The position numbers were made by a program, and so were the translations under genes. Below the pieces are notes generated by a model. That model had not been told where the DNA came from, made no database searches, and saw only the letters and a list, made by a program, of their open reading frames with translations. A stretch of DNA of 7,401 nt from Bacteroidales bacterium Bact_20. Lineage in GTDB: Bacteria > Bacteroidota > Bacteroidia > Bacteroidales > DTU049. The stretch covers positions 1 through 7,401 of the forward strand of contig LUZL01000250.1 of assembly GCA_001603615.1 (NCBI GenBank). The letters run 5' to 3'. Below are positions 1-7,168 of the stretch, in pieces (within the stretch, counting starts at the first letter, position 1; each line of letters opens with the position of its first letter).

Positions 1-1
1 A

Positions 2-910
2 ATATCAGTATTTTATCCAGTAGCATCAGAAAGATCCAAGGATAAAATTATTATTTTTAGAAATAAAGAATATAATTGTATTACACCTAATGAGCTTTTG
101 ACTAAAGATATTGATATAGCGATATTTTCTGCAGGATCAAAAGTTTCTGAAATATATGCACCACAGCTAGCAGATAAAGGTGTATATGTAATAGACAATA
201 GCTCTCAGTGGAGAGTGTACGAAAATATACCTCTGGTTGTCCCAGAAATTAACTCAGAAACAATAACTAAAGATACTAAAATCATAGCTAATCCAAATTG
301 CAGTACCATACAAATGGTATTAGCTCTATCTAGACTACATATAGAATATAAATTGAAAGATATAGTAGTATCTACATACCAAAGCGTTACTGGTTCGGGA
401 ATGAAAGGGATATTACAATTAGAATTAGAAAGAAAAGGTGATCTAACAAACCGTTGCTATCCACATCCTATAGATTTAAACTGTCTCCCACAAGCAGGAG
501 ATTTTCTCCAAAATAGATATACTACAGAAGAAATGAAACTTGTCAATGAGACACATAAAATATTTAATGATTATAGTATAAAAATATCTCCTACGGCAGT
601 GAGAGTGCCAGTAGTGGGAGGACATAGCGAGTCTATACATGCTGTCTTTGAAAATAAACTGGACATAGAAAGAGTAAATGAGCTTTTGACTAATACTCCT
701 GGCGTAATAGTCTTAGATAAAATTGAAAAATTTGAATATCCTATGCCAATATATGCAAAGGGAAAAGATGAAGTTTTTGTTGGCAGAATCAGAAAAGATC
801 TTTTCGATGATAAAGCATTGAATATGTGGGTAGTAGCAGATAACCTAAGAAAAGGAGCAGCTACTAATGCTGTGCAAATAGCTGAATATATTAATAAACT
901 TTTTATTTAA
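2..910 (+). CDS. asd: Aspartate-semialdehyde dehydrogenase, 5'-truncated by the window edge
   Basis: This enzyme reduces aspartyl phosphate to aspartate semialdehyde with NADPH in the cytoplasm. It is the branch point towards lysine/diaminopimelate, threonine, methionine and isoleucine. The frame is open from base 2 and gives 302 visible residues; a full-length enzyme is about 330. The missing part, roughly 25-30 residues, would hold the N-terminal GATGxVG nucleotide-binding loop. Visible landmarks are PVASERS near the start, FSAG, the active-site motif NPNCST with the catalytic Cys at visible residue 100 (codon 299-301), YQSVTGSG, and RVPVVGGHSE with the conserved Arg and the catalytic His at residue 208 (codon 623-625). 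The C-terminal NLRKGAATNAVQ helix is also present. A TTG at 98 could be taken as a start, but family-conserved sequence continues upstream of it, so it is internal. Nothing suggests a functional link to the T9SS genes downstream. The identification is secure. Confidence 0.96.
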   Translation: MSVFYPVASERSKDKIIIFRNKEYNCITPNELLTKDIDIAIFSAGSKVSEIYAPQLADKGVYVIDNSSQWRVYENIPLVVPEINSETITKDTKIIANPNCSTIQMVLALSRLHIEYKLKDIVVSTYQSVTGSGMKGILQLELERKGDLTNRCYPHPIDLNCLPQAGDFLQNRYTTEEMKLVNETHKIFNDYSIKISPTAVRVPVVGGHSESIHAVFENKLDIERVNELLTNTPGVIVLDKIEKFEYPMPIYAKGKDEVFVGRIRKDLFDDKALNMWVVADNLRKGAATNAVQIAEYINKLFI

Positions 911-916
911 CAATAA

Positions 917-949
917 AAAACAAAATTATTTAGAAAAAAATTTTGTTTT
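917..949 (+). terminator. Possible weak terminator after asd
   Basis: An 11-bp perfect inverted repeat (917-927 with 939-949) encloses an 11-nt loop and lies 6 bp after the asd stop. T-rich sequence follows, including a run of T at 955-960. The stem has a single G-C pair, so it would be unstable. In DNA that is about 10% GC such repeats can arise by chance. Its position right after a stop codon is the main support. Confidence 0.35.
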
Positions 950-1037
950 ATGAATTTTTTAATTATTTTTGCATTGAAATTTTAATTTTTAATAAAAGAG
1001 CACAATTAATGAAAAAAAATTTATTTTTATTTGAAAT

Positions 1038-1068
1038 TTTTGTATTTGAAAAATTATATATAATTTTA
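1038..1068 (+). promoter_or_regulatory. Tentative Bacteroidota-type promoter for the T9SS operon
   Basis: TTTTG at 1038-1042 is followed after 18 bases by TAATTTTA at 1061-1068. This resembles the Bacteroidota sigma-ABfr pattern (TTTG about 19-21 bases before TAnnTTTG), but the last base of the -7 element does not match and the spacing is slightly short. Transcription would start only about 10 bases before the porP ATG. The region is so T-rich that chance matches are expected, so this is the best candidate rather than a confident call. Confidence 0.2.
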
Positions 1069-1085
1069 CATTTAAATTTTGAATT

Positions 1086-2081
1086 ATGAAAAACATTCTA
1101 TCATTCATAACCATATTTTTAATAATCATTTTATCAAGTCCTTTTTTGGAGGCACAACAAGAGGCACAATTCACACATTATTTTCAGAATTTCAATGCTT
1201 ATAATCCTGGTTTTGCTGGGGTTAAAAATTCAATTTGTGCAACGGCTTTATACAGAAATCAATGGGTTGGTTTCAGCGAGGTTGTAAATGGTAAGGAATA
1301 TAATGTTAATCCTAGAACAATGCTTTTAGCTGTAGATGCCTACGTGAAGCCATTGCATGGTGGACTAAATCTCATTGTATATAATGATAAGTTGGGATTT
1401 GAAAATAATACAGGTGTTAAAATTGGATACTCTTATAATTTTTATATACGAGATTATGTGCTAGGAGTTGGGTTCAATGTTCATTTCCTTGATAAAGGGT
1501 TAGATTTTTCTTTACTAAATCCACTTGAAGATAATGATCCATTGTTAATCCAAAGAAGTAATCAATCAGATATGGTAATAGATGCTGATTTAGGTGCTTT
1601 TTTCCTTAAACCAAACCAATTTTGGGTTGGTATATCTAGTCTTAATCTAATTCAATCTTCAGCTCAATTATCAGATGTTTCTAATTTAAAATTAAAAAGA
1701 CATTATTTCTTAACAGGTGGTTATATATTTCCTCTTAACAATGATCAGTTCGAAATTAGACCATCTGCATTAATAAAAACAGATTTTGTCTCTGCTCAAT
1801 ATGATATAAATGTACAAATGTATTATCAAGGGATGGTATGGGCTGGTCTAGGATACAGAGTACAAGATGCAGTTATGCTAAATGTAGGTGCACAACCCTT
1901 TGCTAATAGTCCTAATCAAGGACTTGCTCCACTTTCTTTTGGTTATTCCTATGATTTTACTACTTCGGCAATAGGTAGGCATAAAGTAAGCTCTGGTAGC
2001 CATGAAGTATTTATCAATTATTGTTTTTTGATTGAAAAGAAAACTTATAGACAAGGGAATAGAAATGTTAGGTACTTATAA
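1086..2081 (+). CDS. porP: PorP/SprF-family type IX secretion outer-membrane protein
   Basis: This is an outer-membrane beta-barrel of the PorP/SprF family (331 residues, usual length for the family). In Porphyromonas the porP product associates with the PorK-PorN ring; SprF proteins help place gliding adhesins. A signal peptide is clear: Lys2, a hydrophobic stretch at about 4-20, and a probable cut after LEA (residue 23), leaving an N-terminal Gln. The mature protein begins with the family signature AQFTHYFQNFNAYNPGFAG (27-45). Alternating hydrophobic and polar strands with many Gly and aromatic residues follow. The C-terminus carries the conserved SHEVFINYCF (305-314) and ends in RNVRYL. 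The ATG at 1086 is the only start that gives a proper signal peptide, and no Shine-Dalgarno precedes it, as is common in this phylum. gldK starts 52 bp downstream, so the gene is probably first in the operon. The family is certain; the symbol porP rather than sprF rests on the gene order. Confidence 0.9.
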   Translation: MKNILSFITIFLIIILSSPFLEAQQEAQFTHYFQNFNAYNPGFAGVKNSICATALYRNQWVGFSEVVNGKEYNVNPRTMLLAVDAYVKPLHGGLNLIVYNDKLGFENNTGVKIGYSYNFYIRDYVLGVGFNVHFLDKGLDFSLLNPLEDNDPLLIQRSNQSDMVIDADLGAFFLKPNQFWVGISSLNLIQSSAQLSDVSNLKLKRHYFLTGGYIFPLNNDQFEIRPSALIKTDFVSAQYDINVQMYYQGMVWAGLGYRVQDAVMLNVGAQPFANSPNQGLAPLSFGYSYDFTTSAIGRHKVSSGSHEVFINYCFLIEKKTYRQGNRNVRYL

Positions 2082-2133
2082 GAATGTAACCTTAATTAAA
2101 TTTTTTACGTTTAATCGATAAAATTTGAAAATA

Positions 2134-3537
2134 ATGATCAAAATGAATATAAAAATTTCCAGAACAATTCTAAAAACCGCAGTAGTAGTTTGTTTGTTAT
2201 CAATTGTTTCTACTGCATGTGATACCTCTGATAGAGGACAATTAGTGGGCGTCAAAGATCGTCCTATGTGGTATCAACCCACTCCTTATGGCATGGTATT
2301 CATTCCTTTAGGTTCTTTTATCATGGGTCAAAGTGATCAAGATGTGCCTTATAATCAAATTCAAACAAATAAGGTTGTTTCTCTACAAGCTTTCTACATG
2401 GACGAAACTGAAATTACTAATAATGAATATAGGCAATTTGTGTACTGGGTTAGAGACTCTATAGCTCATACCATTTTAGGAGAGATAAATGAAGAGCATT
2501 TGATAACTCAAAATGAATATGGCGAGGAAATATTCCCACCAGCTATTAACTGGAAAACTAAAATTAACTGGGAAGGACAAGAAGAAAGAGAAGCTCTAGC
2601 AGATATGTATTTACCTGAGCACGAAAGATTTTTCCGTAGAAAACAATTTGATGTTCGTAAATGGAATTATGAATATTATTGGATAGATTATCGTGCTGCT
2701 GCCGCTAAAAATTGGGATAGTCCTCTTACAAGTGATCAAACAAACAATGTTACCTCACCTATGTGGACTAATCGTCCTCAAGGTTATAAAGATCGTTCAG
2801 TTTATATTAAAAAAGATGTTATTAATGTTTTCCCAGATACTCTTTGCTGGGTACATGATTTCACATATTCATTTAATGAACCAATGACACAAAGCTATTT
2901 CTGGCATCCTGCTTATGATAACTATCCTGTTGTTGGTGTAAATTGGAAACAAGCAAGAGCTTTCTCTATTTGGCGAACAAATTACCTCAATACATATCTA
3001 TCTCAAACAGGTAGTGCATATGTAAATGATTTCAGATTACCTACAGAATCTGAATGGGAATATGCTGCTAGAGGTGGTCTACAACTGAGTCCATATCCTT
3101 GGGGTGGTCCTTATACACGTAATTATAATGGTTGTTTCTTAGCTAATTTTAAACCTTTGAGAGGTAATTATGTAGATGATGGTGGTTTACATACTGTAAT
3201 TGTAGCTCATTACTCTCCTAATGATTATGGTTTATATGATATGGCTGGTAATGTAGCTGAATGGACAAATAATGCTTTCGATCCATCTACCTATCAGTAT
3301 GCTCATGACTTAAATATGGATTATACATACGAAGCTAAAGAAACAGATCCTCCTGTACTAAAAAGAAAAGTAATTCGCGGTGGTAGCTGGAAAGATATCA
3401 GCTTTTATATGCAAGTGAGCACACGTGATTATGAATATCAAGATACAGCTACTTCATATATAGGATTTAGGAATGTACAAACATATTTAGGTCGTCATAG
3501 AGATGATGGTCCTATGTCATCAAATGTTTACCGTTAA
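2134..3537 (+). CDS. gldK: GldK/PorK, T9SS ring lipoprotein with a formylglycine-generating-enzyme-like fold
   Basis: GldK is an outer-membrane lipoprotein facing the periplasm. With GldN it builds the large ring of the type IX secretion system. The protein (467 residues from the ATG at 2134) starts with a lipoprotein signal: basic residues, a hydrophobic core at 15-25 and STAC with the lipid-bearing Cys at 29. The family linker RGQLVGVKDRPMWYQPTPYGM follows. The FGE-sulfatase-like fold is seen in FIPLGSFIMG (56-65), DETEITNNEYRQF (90-102), YPVVGVNWKQA (264-274), RLPTESEWEYAARGG (301-315), YGLYDMAGNVAEW (365-377), RGGSWKD (415-421) and IGFR (443-446). A long insertion, about 105-260, separates the first two blocks, as in other GldK proteins. 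The paired cysteines of true FGE enzymes near RGGS are absent (KDISFYMQ instead), so an enzymatic role is unlikely. A TTG at 2125 and an ATG at 2143 are alternative starts; both keep the lipoprotein signal. Confidence 0.95.
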   Translation: MIKMNIKISRTILKTAVVVCLLSIVSTACDTSDRGQLVGVKDRPMWYQPTPYGMVFIPLGSFIMGQSDQDVPYNQIQTNKVVSLQAFYMDETEITNNEYRQFVYWVRDSIAHTILGEINEEHLITQNEYGEEIFPPAINWKTKINWEGQEEREALADMYLPEHERFFRRKQFDVRKWNYEYYWIDYRAAAAKNWDSPLTSDQTNNVTSPMWTNRPQGYKDRSVYIKKDVINVFPDTLCWVHDFTYSFNEPMTQSYFWHPAYDNYPVVGVNWKQARAFSIWRTNYLNTYLSQTGSAYVNDFRLPTESEWEYAARGGLQLSPYPWGGPYTRNYNGCFLANFKPLRGNYVDDGGLHTVIVAHYSPNDYGLYDMAGNVAEWTNNAFDPSTYQYAHDLNMDYTYEAKETDPPVLKRKVIRGGSWKDISFYMQVSTRDYEYQDTATSYIGFRNVQTYLGRHRDDGPMSSNVYR

Positions 3538-3582
3538 AAAAAATAAACTATTTATAAAGAAAATAATTAAAAAATTAAAGTT

Positions 3583-4668
3583 ATGGGTTTTTTAGACAAA
3601 ATTGTAAAAAGTAAAGCGTACAAAAATTTTATGACTAAATTGTACGGTATTGGTGCTTCTTTAGTAATTTTAGGTGCACTTTTTAAAATCACTCACTGGC
3701 CAGGAGCTACTATAATGCTTAGTATCGGTATGATTACTGAGTCTATTATCTTTTTCTTCTCCGCTTTTGAAGAGCAACCAGTAATTCCTGATTGGAGCTT
3801 GGTATATCCTGAATTATGGGGATATTATCACCCAAATGAACCAATGGATGAAGAAATGCTTAAAAAAATAGAAGCTCGTAAGTCCGCAGAAGCAATAGGT
3901 GGTGGAGAATTACAAATTAAAGATAGCGTTACTCAAAAATTAGATAAAATGCTCGAAGAAGCGAAAATAGGGCCAGAACTTATTGAAAGTTTAGCTGAAG
4001 GTATGCAAAATCTTAGCGAAAATGCAAAGAAACTCTCTGGATTAGCTGATGCTACTGCTGCTACAGATAATTTTGTTACTAGTTTAAATAATACTGCTAA
4101 TACTGTTTCAGAACTTAATCAAACCTATTTACAAACTAAGGAATCAACTGCTAAAGTTATTGGTGCTAATTTAGAATTTGCCGATAATTTGAAAAATATA
4201 GTTTCAAATTTCCAAAAACTATCACAAGCTTCTGAAGAAAGTGCAAATACTATGTATGAAACTGCAAATGCAAATAAAGTATATGTAGAAACAATTCAAA
4301 AGGCTGCTAATAGTACTAATGAGTTAGCAAAAGCTTATATAGAATCTTCTGAAAAACTTGTCAATACTACATCTAAATTAGACTTGCAAGGGTTTGATAA
4401 TGCTAAATTAAGTGAACAATTTGAGAAAATAACAAATAATCTATCTGCTCTAAACTCTATTTATGAGGTTCAACTCAATGAGATACAAACACAATTAGCT
4501 AAAGTAGAGAATTTTGGTCAAGGAATAGAAGGTTTTACTAATAATATACAAGAAATGCTTTCTTCTATTCAAGAGTATAAATCTCAAACACAAAAATTAA
4601 CACAAAACTTGCAGTCTCTTAATACTATTTATGGTAATATGTTAGCAGCAATGAGTATTAATAAATAA
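3583..4668 (+). CDS. gldL: GldL/PorL, inner-membrane motor subunit of T9SS and gliding
   Basis: GldL forms the pentameric inner-membrane part of the proton-driven GldLM motor that powers T9SS secretion and, where present, gliding. The N-terminus has the family pattern: an amphipathic start (KSKAYKNFMTKLYG), a first membrane helix at about 20-36 (LYGIGASLVILGALFKI), the turn THWPG, and a second helix at about 42-61. Glu53 in the second helix matches the conserved buried glutamate needed for motor function; Lys35 and His38 end the first helix. The signature DWSLVYPEL (70-78) follows. The rest (about 85-361) is a long cytoplasmic helical tail rich in Asn, Ser, Thr, Gln and Ala, with predicted coiled-coil character. 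At 361 residues it is longer than the GldL and PorL proteins I remember (about 215 in Flavobacterium johnsoniae, about 310 in Porphyromonas gingivalis). No Shine-Dalgarno is evident. The stop lies 16 bp before gldM, implying co-transcription. Confidence 0.95.
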   Translation: MGFLDKIVKSKAYKNFMTKLYGIGASLVILGALFKITHWPGATIMLSIGMITESIIFFFSAFEEQPVIPDWSLVYPELWGYYHPNEPMDEEMLKKIEARKSAEAIGGGELQIKDSVTQKLDKMLEEAKIGPELIESLAEGMQNLSENAKKLSGLADATAATDNFVTSLNNTANTVSELNQTYLQTKESTAKVIGANLEFADNLKNIVSNFQKLSQASEESANTMYETANANKVYVETIQKAANSTNELAKAYIESSEKLVNTTSKLDLQGFDNAKLSEQFEKITNNLSALNSIYEVQLNEIQTQLAKVENFGQGIEGFTNNIQEMLSSIQEYKSQTQKLTQNLQSLNTIYGNMLAAMSINK

Positions 4669-4670
4669 AA

Positions 4671-4677
4671 AAGGAGA
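4671..4677 (+). promoter_or_regulatory. Strong Shine-Dalgarno of gldM
   Basis: AAGGAGA ends 7 bases before the gldM ATG at 4685 and is a near-consensus match to the 3' end of 16S rRNA. It fixes the gldM start. The other four T9SS starts in the window (1086, 2134, 3583, 6313) are preceded only by A/T-rich sequence without such a motif, which is the normal state in Bacteroidota. Confidence 0.75.
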
Positions 4678-4684
4678 TTAAAAG

Positions 4685-6298
4685 ATGAGTGCAAAAAATT
4701 GTGCGGAAACACCGCGACAAAGAATGATAGGTATGATGTATTTAGTGCTCACAGCTATGCTAGCACTTAATGTATCAAAAGATATCTTAGATGCATTTAT
4801 CATAGTTAATGATAGTATCGAAGAAACTAATAGAATCTTTTATGATAAAGTACAAGGTAATTATGCTATGTTTGAAAAAGCTTATGCTGTAACTCCTGAA
4901 AAAGTAAAAGATAACTATGATAAAGCTCTGATAGTAAAAAAAGAAGCTGATGAATTAGTAAAATACATAGAAAACCTAAAAGCTGAAGTAATATCTGTAA
5001 CTGATGGTATTCCTGTAGAGGAAGCTAGAAAACTTAACATTAGAGATGTAAAAGGTAGAGATAATTTCGATGCTCCTACGCATTTCTTTATCGGAGATTC
5101 TCAAGATGGCAGTGGTGGTAAGGCTAGAGAATTAAAAAATAAATTGGTCAACTTCCGCAAAAAAATGATAGAACTCTTAGGTCAATATGCAGATAAAGTA
5201 AATTTAGGATTAGATATAGAAAACAAAATGTATCCTACTATAGAAGGTAATCAACAGCTGAATTGGGAGATGACCAACTTTTACCATACTATTTTAGCAG
5301 CTGATATTGTAATTTTGAATAAACTTATTCTAGAAGTTAGAAATATGGAAGCTGATGTTGTAGCTCAGTTATATTCTGCTGTGAGTGCTGAAGATTTTAC
5401 TTTTGATAGAGTAGGCGTGAAAGTAGTACCTAAATCCAATATTGTGGTCGCTGGAGGGGAATATGAAGCTGAAATATTTGTAGCAGCTTATGATTCTAGA
5501 CAAAATCCTGAAATATTAATAGGTGATGATGTAGATACAGTGAATATGAAAGTACTAGGTAATGTTACTAAACTAGAAGGTGATAGTGGTCGTGGTATTT
5601 TGAGAATTCCTGCTGGATCACCAGGTAATAAAAAGTTTGGTGGTACTATTACCATAAAGAGTCAATCGGGTGCAGTACAAACATATTGGTTTAAAGAAGA
5701 ATATTTCGTAATGTCTCCTACAGCTACTGTATCTGCCGATAAAATGAATGTATTTTATATAGGTGTAGATAATCCTGTTTCTATATCTGTGCCTGGAGTA
5801 CCTAATGATAGAGTAAGAGCTAGTATAACTAATGGTAATATTATACCTCAGGGCAATGGCAAATATATCGTTAGAGTGCAACAAGGTACTGAAGCTACTA
5901 TTAATGTATCTGCTGAGATGAATGGTAAAGTAATGAGTATGGGAAGTGCTAAATTCCGTGTAAAAATAGTCCCTTCTCCTATAGCATATGTAGCTGGTAA
6001 ACCTGGTGGTAATTATACTAAAACAGAGTTGCTTGCAAATCCATATGTAACAGCTGTAATTGAAAATTTTGATTTTGATCTTAGGTTTGATATCATTTCT
6101 TATAGCTTTACCTACAAATCACCTGCAGGTGACCTACTTGGACAGCCAGTAAATGGTTTTAGATTTACGCAAGATGTTATTAACATTATACAAAAATCTA
6201 GTCGTGGCTCTAGATTTTATATAGAAGACATTAAAGCCAAAGGCCCAGATGGCAATGTGAGACCATTACCTACTGTATCTTTGAGAATAACAGGTTAA
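4685..6298 (+). CDS. gldM: GldM/PorM, inner-membrane and periplasmic motor shaft of T9SS and gliding
   Basis: GldM is the GldL partner in the proton-driven motor. One N-terminal helix of each dimer subunit sits inside the GldL pentamer, and the long periplasmic part carries movement to the GldK-GldN ring. The protein has 537 residues, near the usual family length. The N-terminus reads ETPRQRMIGMMYLVLTAMLA with a single membrane helix at about 14-33. Arg11 aligns with the conserved arginine (Arg9 in Flavobacterium johnsoniae) that pairs with the GldL glutamate. By analogy with the PorM/GldM structures, a helical domain D1 spans about 35-235, and beta-rich domains follow at about 238-343 (D2), 345-430 (D3) and 431-537 (D4, beginning SPIAYVAGKPGG and ending SLRITG). 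Domain limits are estimates. The start is fixed by the strong ribosome binding site at 4671-4677. gldL ends 16 bp before and gldN begins 14 bp after. Confidence 0.96.
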   Translation: MSAKNCAETPRQRMIGMMYLVLTAMLALNVSKDILDAFIIVNDSIEETNRIFYDKVQGNYAMFEKAYAVTPEKVKDNYDKALIVKKEADELVKYIENLKAEVISVTDGIPVEEARKLNIRDVKGRDNFDAPTHFFIGDSQDGSGGKARELKNKLVNFRKKMIELLGQYADKVNLGLDIENKMYPTIEGNQQLNWEMTNFYHTILAADIVILNKLILEVRNMEADVVAQLYSAVSAEDFTFDRVGVKVVPKSNIVVAGGEYEAEIFVAAYDSRQNPEILIGDDVDTVNMKVLGNVTKLEGDSGRGILRIPAGSPGNKKFGGTITIKSQSGAVQTYWFKEEYFVMSPTATVSADKMNVFYIGVDNPVSISVPGVPNDRVRASITNGNIIPQGNGKYIVRVQQGTEATINVSAEMNGKVMSMGSAKFRVKIVPSPIAYVAGKPGGNYTKTELLANPYVTAVIENFDFDLRFDIISYSFTYKSPAGDLLGQPVNGFRFTQDVINIIQKSSRGSRFYIEDIKAKGPDGNVRPLPTVSLRITG

Positions 6299-6312
6299 GA
6301 AAATTTATAATT

Positions 6313-7152
6313 ATGAAATATTTAAGTTTTTTAGGTTTATTCCTAATTTTATGCTTAACGAGTTTAAATGCTCAGGTTTTTCAAGCACCAGTAGATGGAG
6401 CCTATGAAAAAATAGATTTAACTAATAGAGTGCCTGTACCATATCAATACATTCATGAATCTGATGTATTTTATGCTACTCGTATATGGCGCGAAATAGA
6501 TATGCGAGAAAAAATTAATCAACCTTTCTATTTCCCGATGCAGCCTACTAATGGACGTTATAATCTGATGTCTGTTATCATGATTGGAATTCAAGAAGGT
6601 GGTATCACTCCTTATAATCCTGATTCAGACGACTTCAAAATACCTATGACTAAAGAAGCTGTTCAAAACATAATAAGAAAAGAAGAAAAAACTAAAACTT
6701 ATGATCCTTTCACAGGTGAGGAACGTGATACAACTATAGTTACTGAATTTGACCCATCTACTGTAACCAGATATCGTCTAAAAGAAGATTGGATTTTTGA
6801 TAAACAAAGATCTGTATTAGAATGTAGAATTATTGGAATATTACCTTTGATGGTTGAGTTTGAGCCCGATGGTATAACAGAAAAAGGTACTAGACCACTA
6901 TTTTGGATTTATTTTAATGAGCTGAGACCTTATCTGGTACGTTATGAATATTTTAATAGAAAAAATGATGGTCAAAGATTAACCTACGATGATGCTTTTG
7001 CTAAAAGAATGTTTAATAGCTACATTATCAAAGAATCTAATGTCTATGATAGATATATCAATGCCTATGCCACTGGTTTGGATGCTTTATTAGAAAGCGA
7101 TAGGATTAAAAATGATATATTTATCTTTGAACATGATTTATGGGAATTCTAA
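6313..7152 (+). CDS. gldN: GldN/PorN, periplasmic ring subunit of T9SS
   Basis: GldN is a periplasmic protein that joins the lipoprotein GldK in the T9SS ring beneath the outer membrane and contacts the C-terminal part of GldM. The protein has 279 residues. It begins with a signal peptide (MKYLSFLGLFLILCLTSLNA) that is probably cut after Ala20; Cys14 lies inside the hydrophobic core and is not in a convincing lipobox. Family landmarks are IWREIDMREKIN (58-69), EDWIFDKQRSVLECRIIGI (158-176), PLFWIYFNELRP (195-206), TYDDAFAKRMFNSYIIKESN (224-243) and the terminal FEHDLWEF (272-279). These match the GldN/PorN family throughout, with no breaks. The gene starts 14 bp after gldM and is the last in the operon, followed 16 bp later by a strong terminator. 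No second copy (gldO) is seen in the window. Confidence 0.95.
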   Translation: MKYLSFLGLFLILCLTSLNAQVFQAPVDGAYEKIDLTNRVPVPYQYIHESDVFYATRIWREIDMREKINQPFYFPMQPTNGRYNLMSVIMIGIQEGGITPYNPDSDDFKIPMTKEAVQNIIRKEEKTKTYDPFTGEERDTTIVTEFDPSTVTRYRLKEDWIFDKQRSVLECRIIGILPLMVEFEPDGITEKGTRPLFWIYFNELRPYLVRYEYFNRKNDGQRLTYDDAFAKRMFNSYIIKESNVYDRYINAYATGLDALLESDRIKNDIFIFEHDLWEF

Positions 7153-7168
7153 ATAATCTAAACAAATT

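Noticed and set aside
13..198. 61-codon open frame on the - strand inside asd
   Set aside because: It is a shadow opposite a conserved part of asd, with no ribosome binding site or family features.
98..910. asd starting at the TTG at 98
   Set aside because: The frame continues open to base 2 and encodes conserved upstream sequence (PVASERS), so the TTG is an internal Leu codon.
989..1174. 61-codon open frame on the - strand across the porP start
   Set aside because: It overlaps the porP signal-peptide codons and AT-rich spacer; its sequence is low-complexity and matches no family I know.
2098..2126. 7-bp inverted repeat (AAATTTT with AAAATTT) between porP and gldK as a terminator
   Set aside because: The stem is entirely A-T, and each arm is mostly self-complementary sequence expected by chance in such DNA; no proper T tract follows.
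2125..2133. TTG at 2125 as the gldK start
   Set aside because: An ATG at 2134 in the same frame gives a normal lipoprotein signal and needs no rare start codon; no ribosome binding site favours the TTG.
2693..2887. 64-codon open frame on the + strand inside gldK
   Set aside because: It is an out-of-frame shadow inside the GldK-specific insertion; the gldK frame itself is conserved there.
5618..5884. 88-codon open frame on the - strand inside gldM
   Set aside because: It lies wholly within a well-supported gene, and its product is rich in Tyr, Ile and Arg with no recognisable domain; it is a shadow of gldM codon use.
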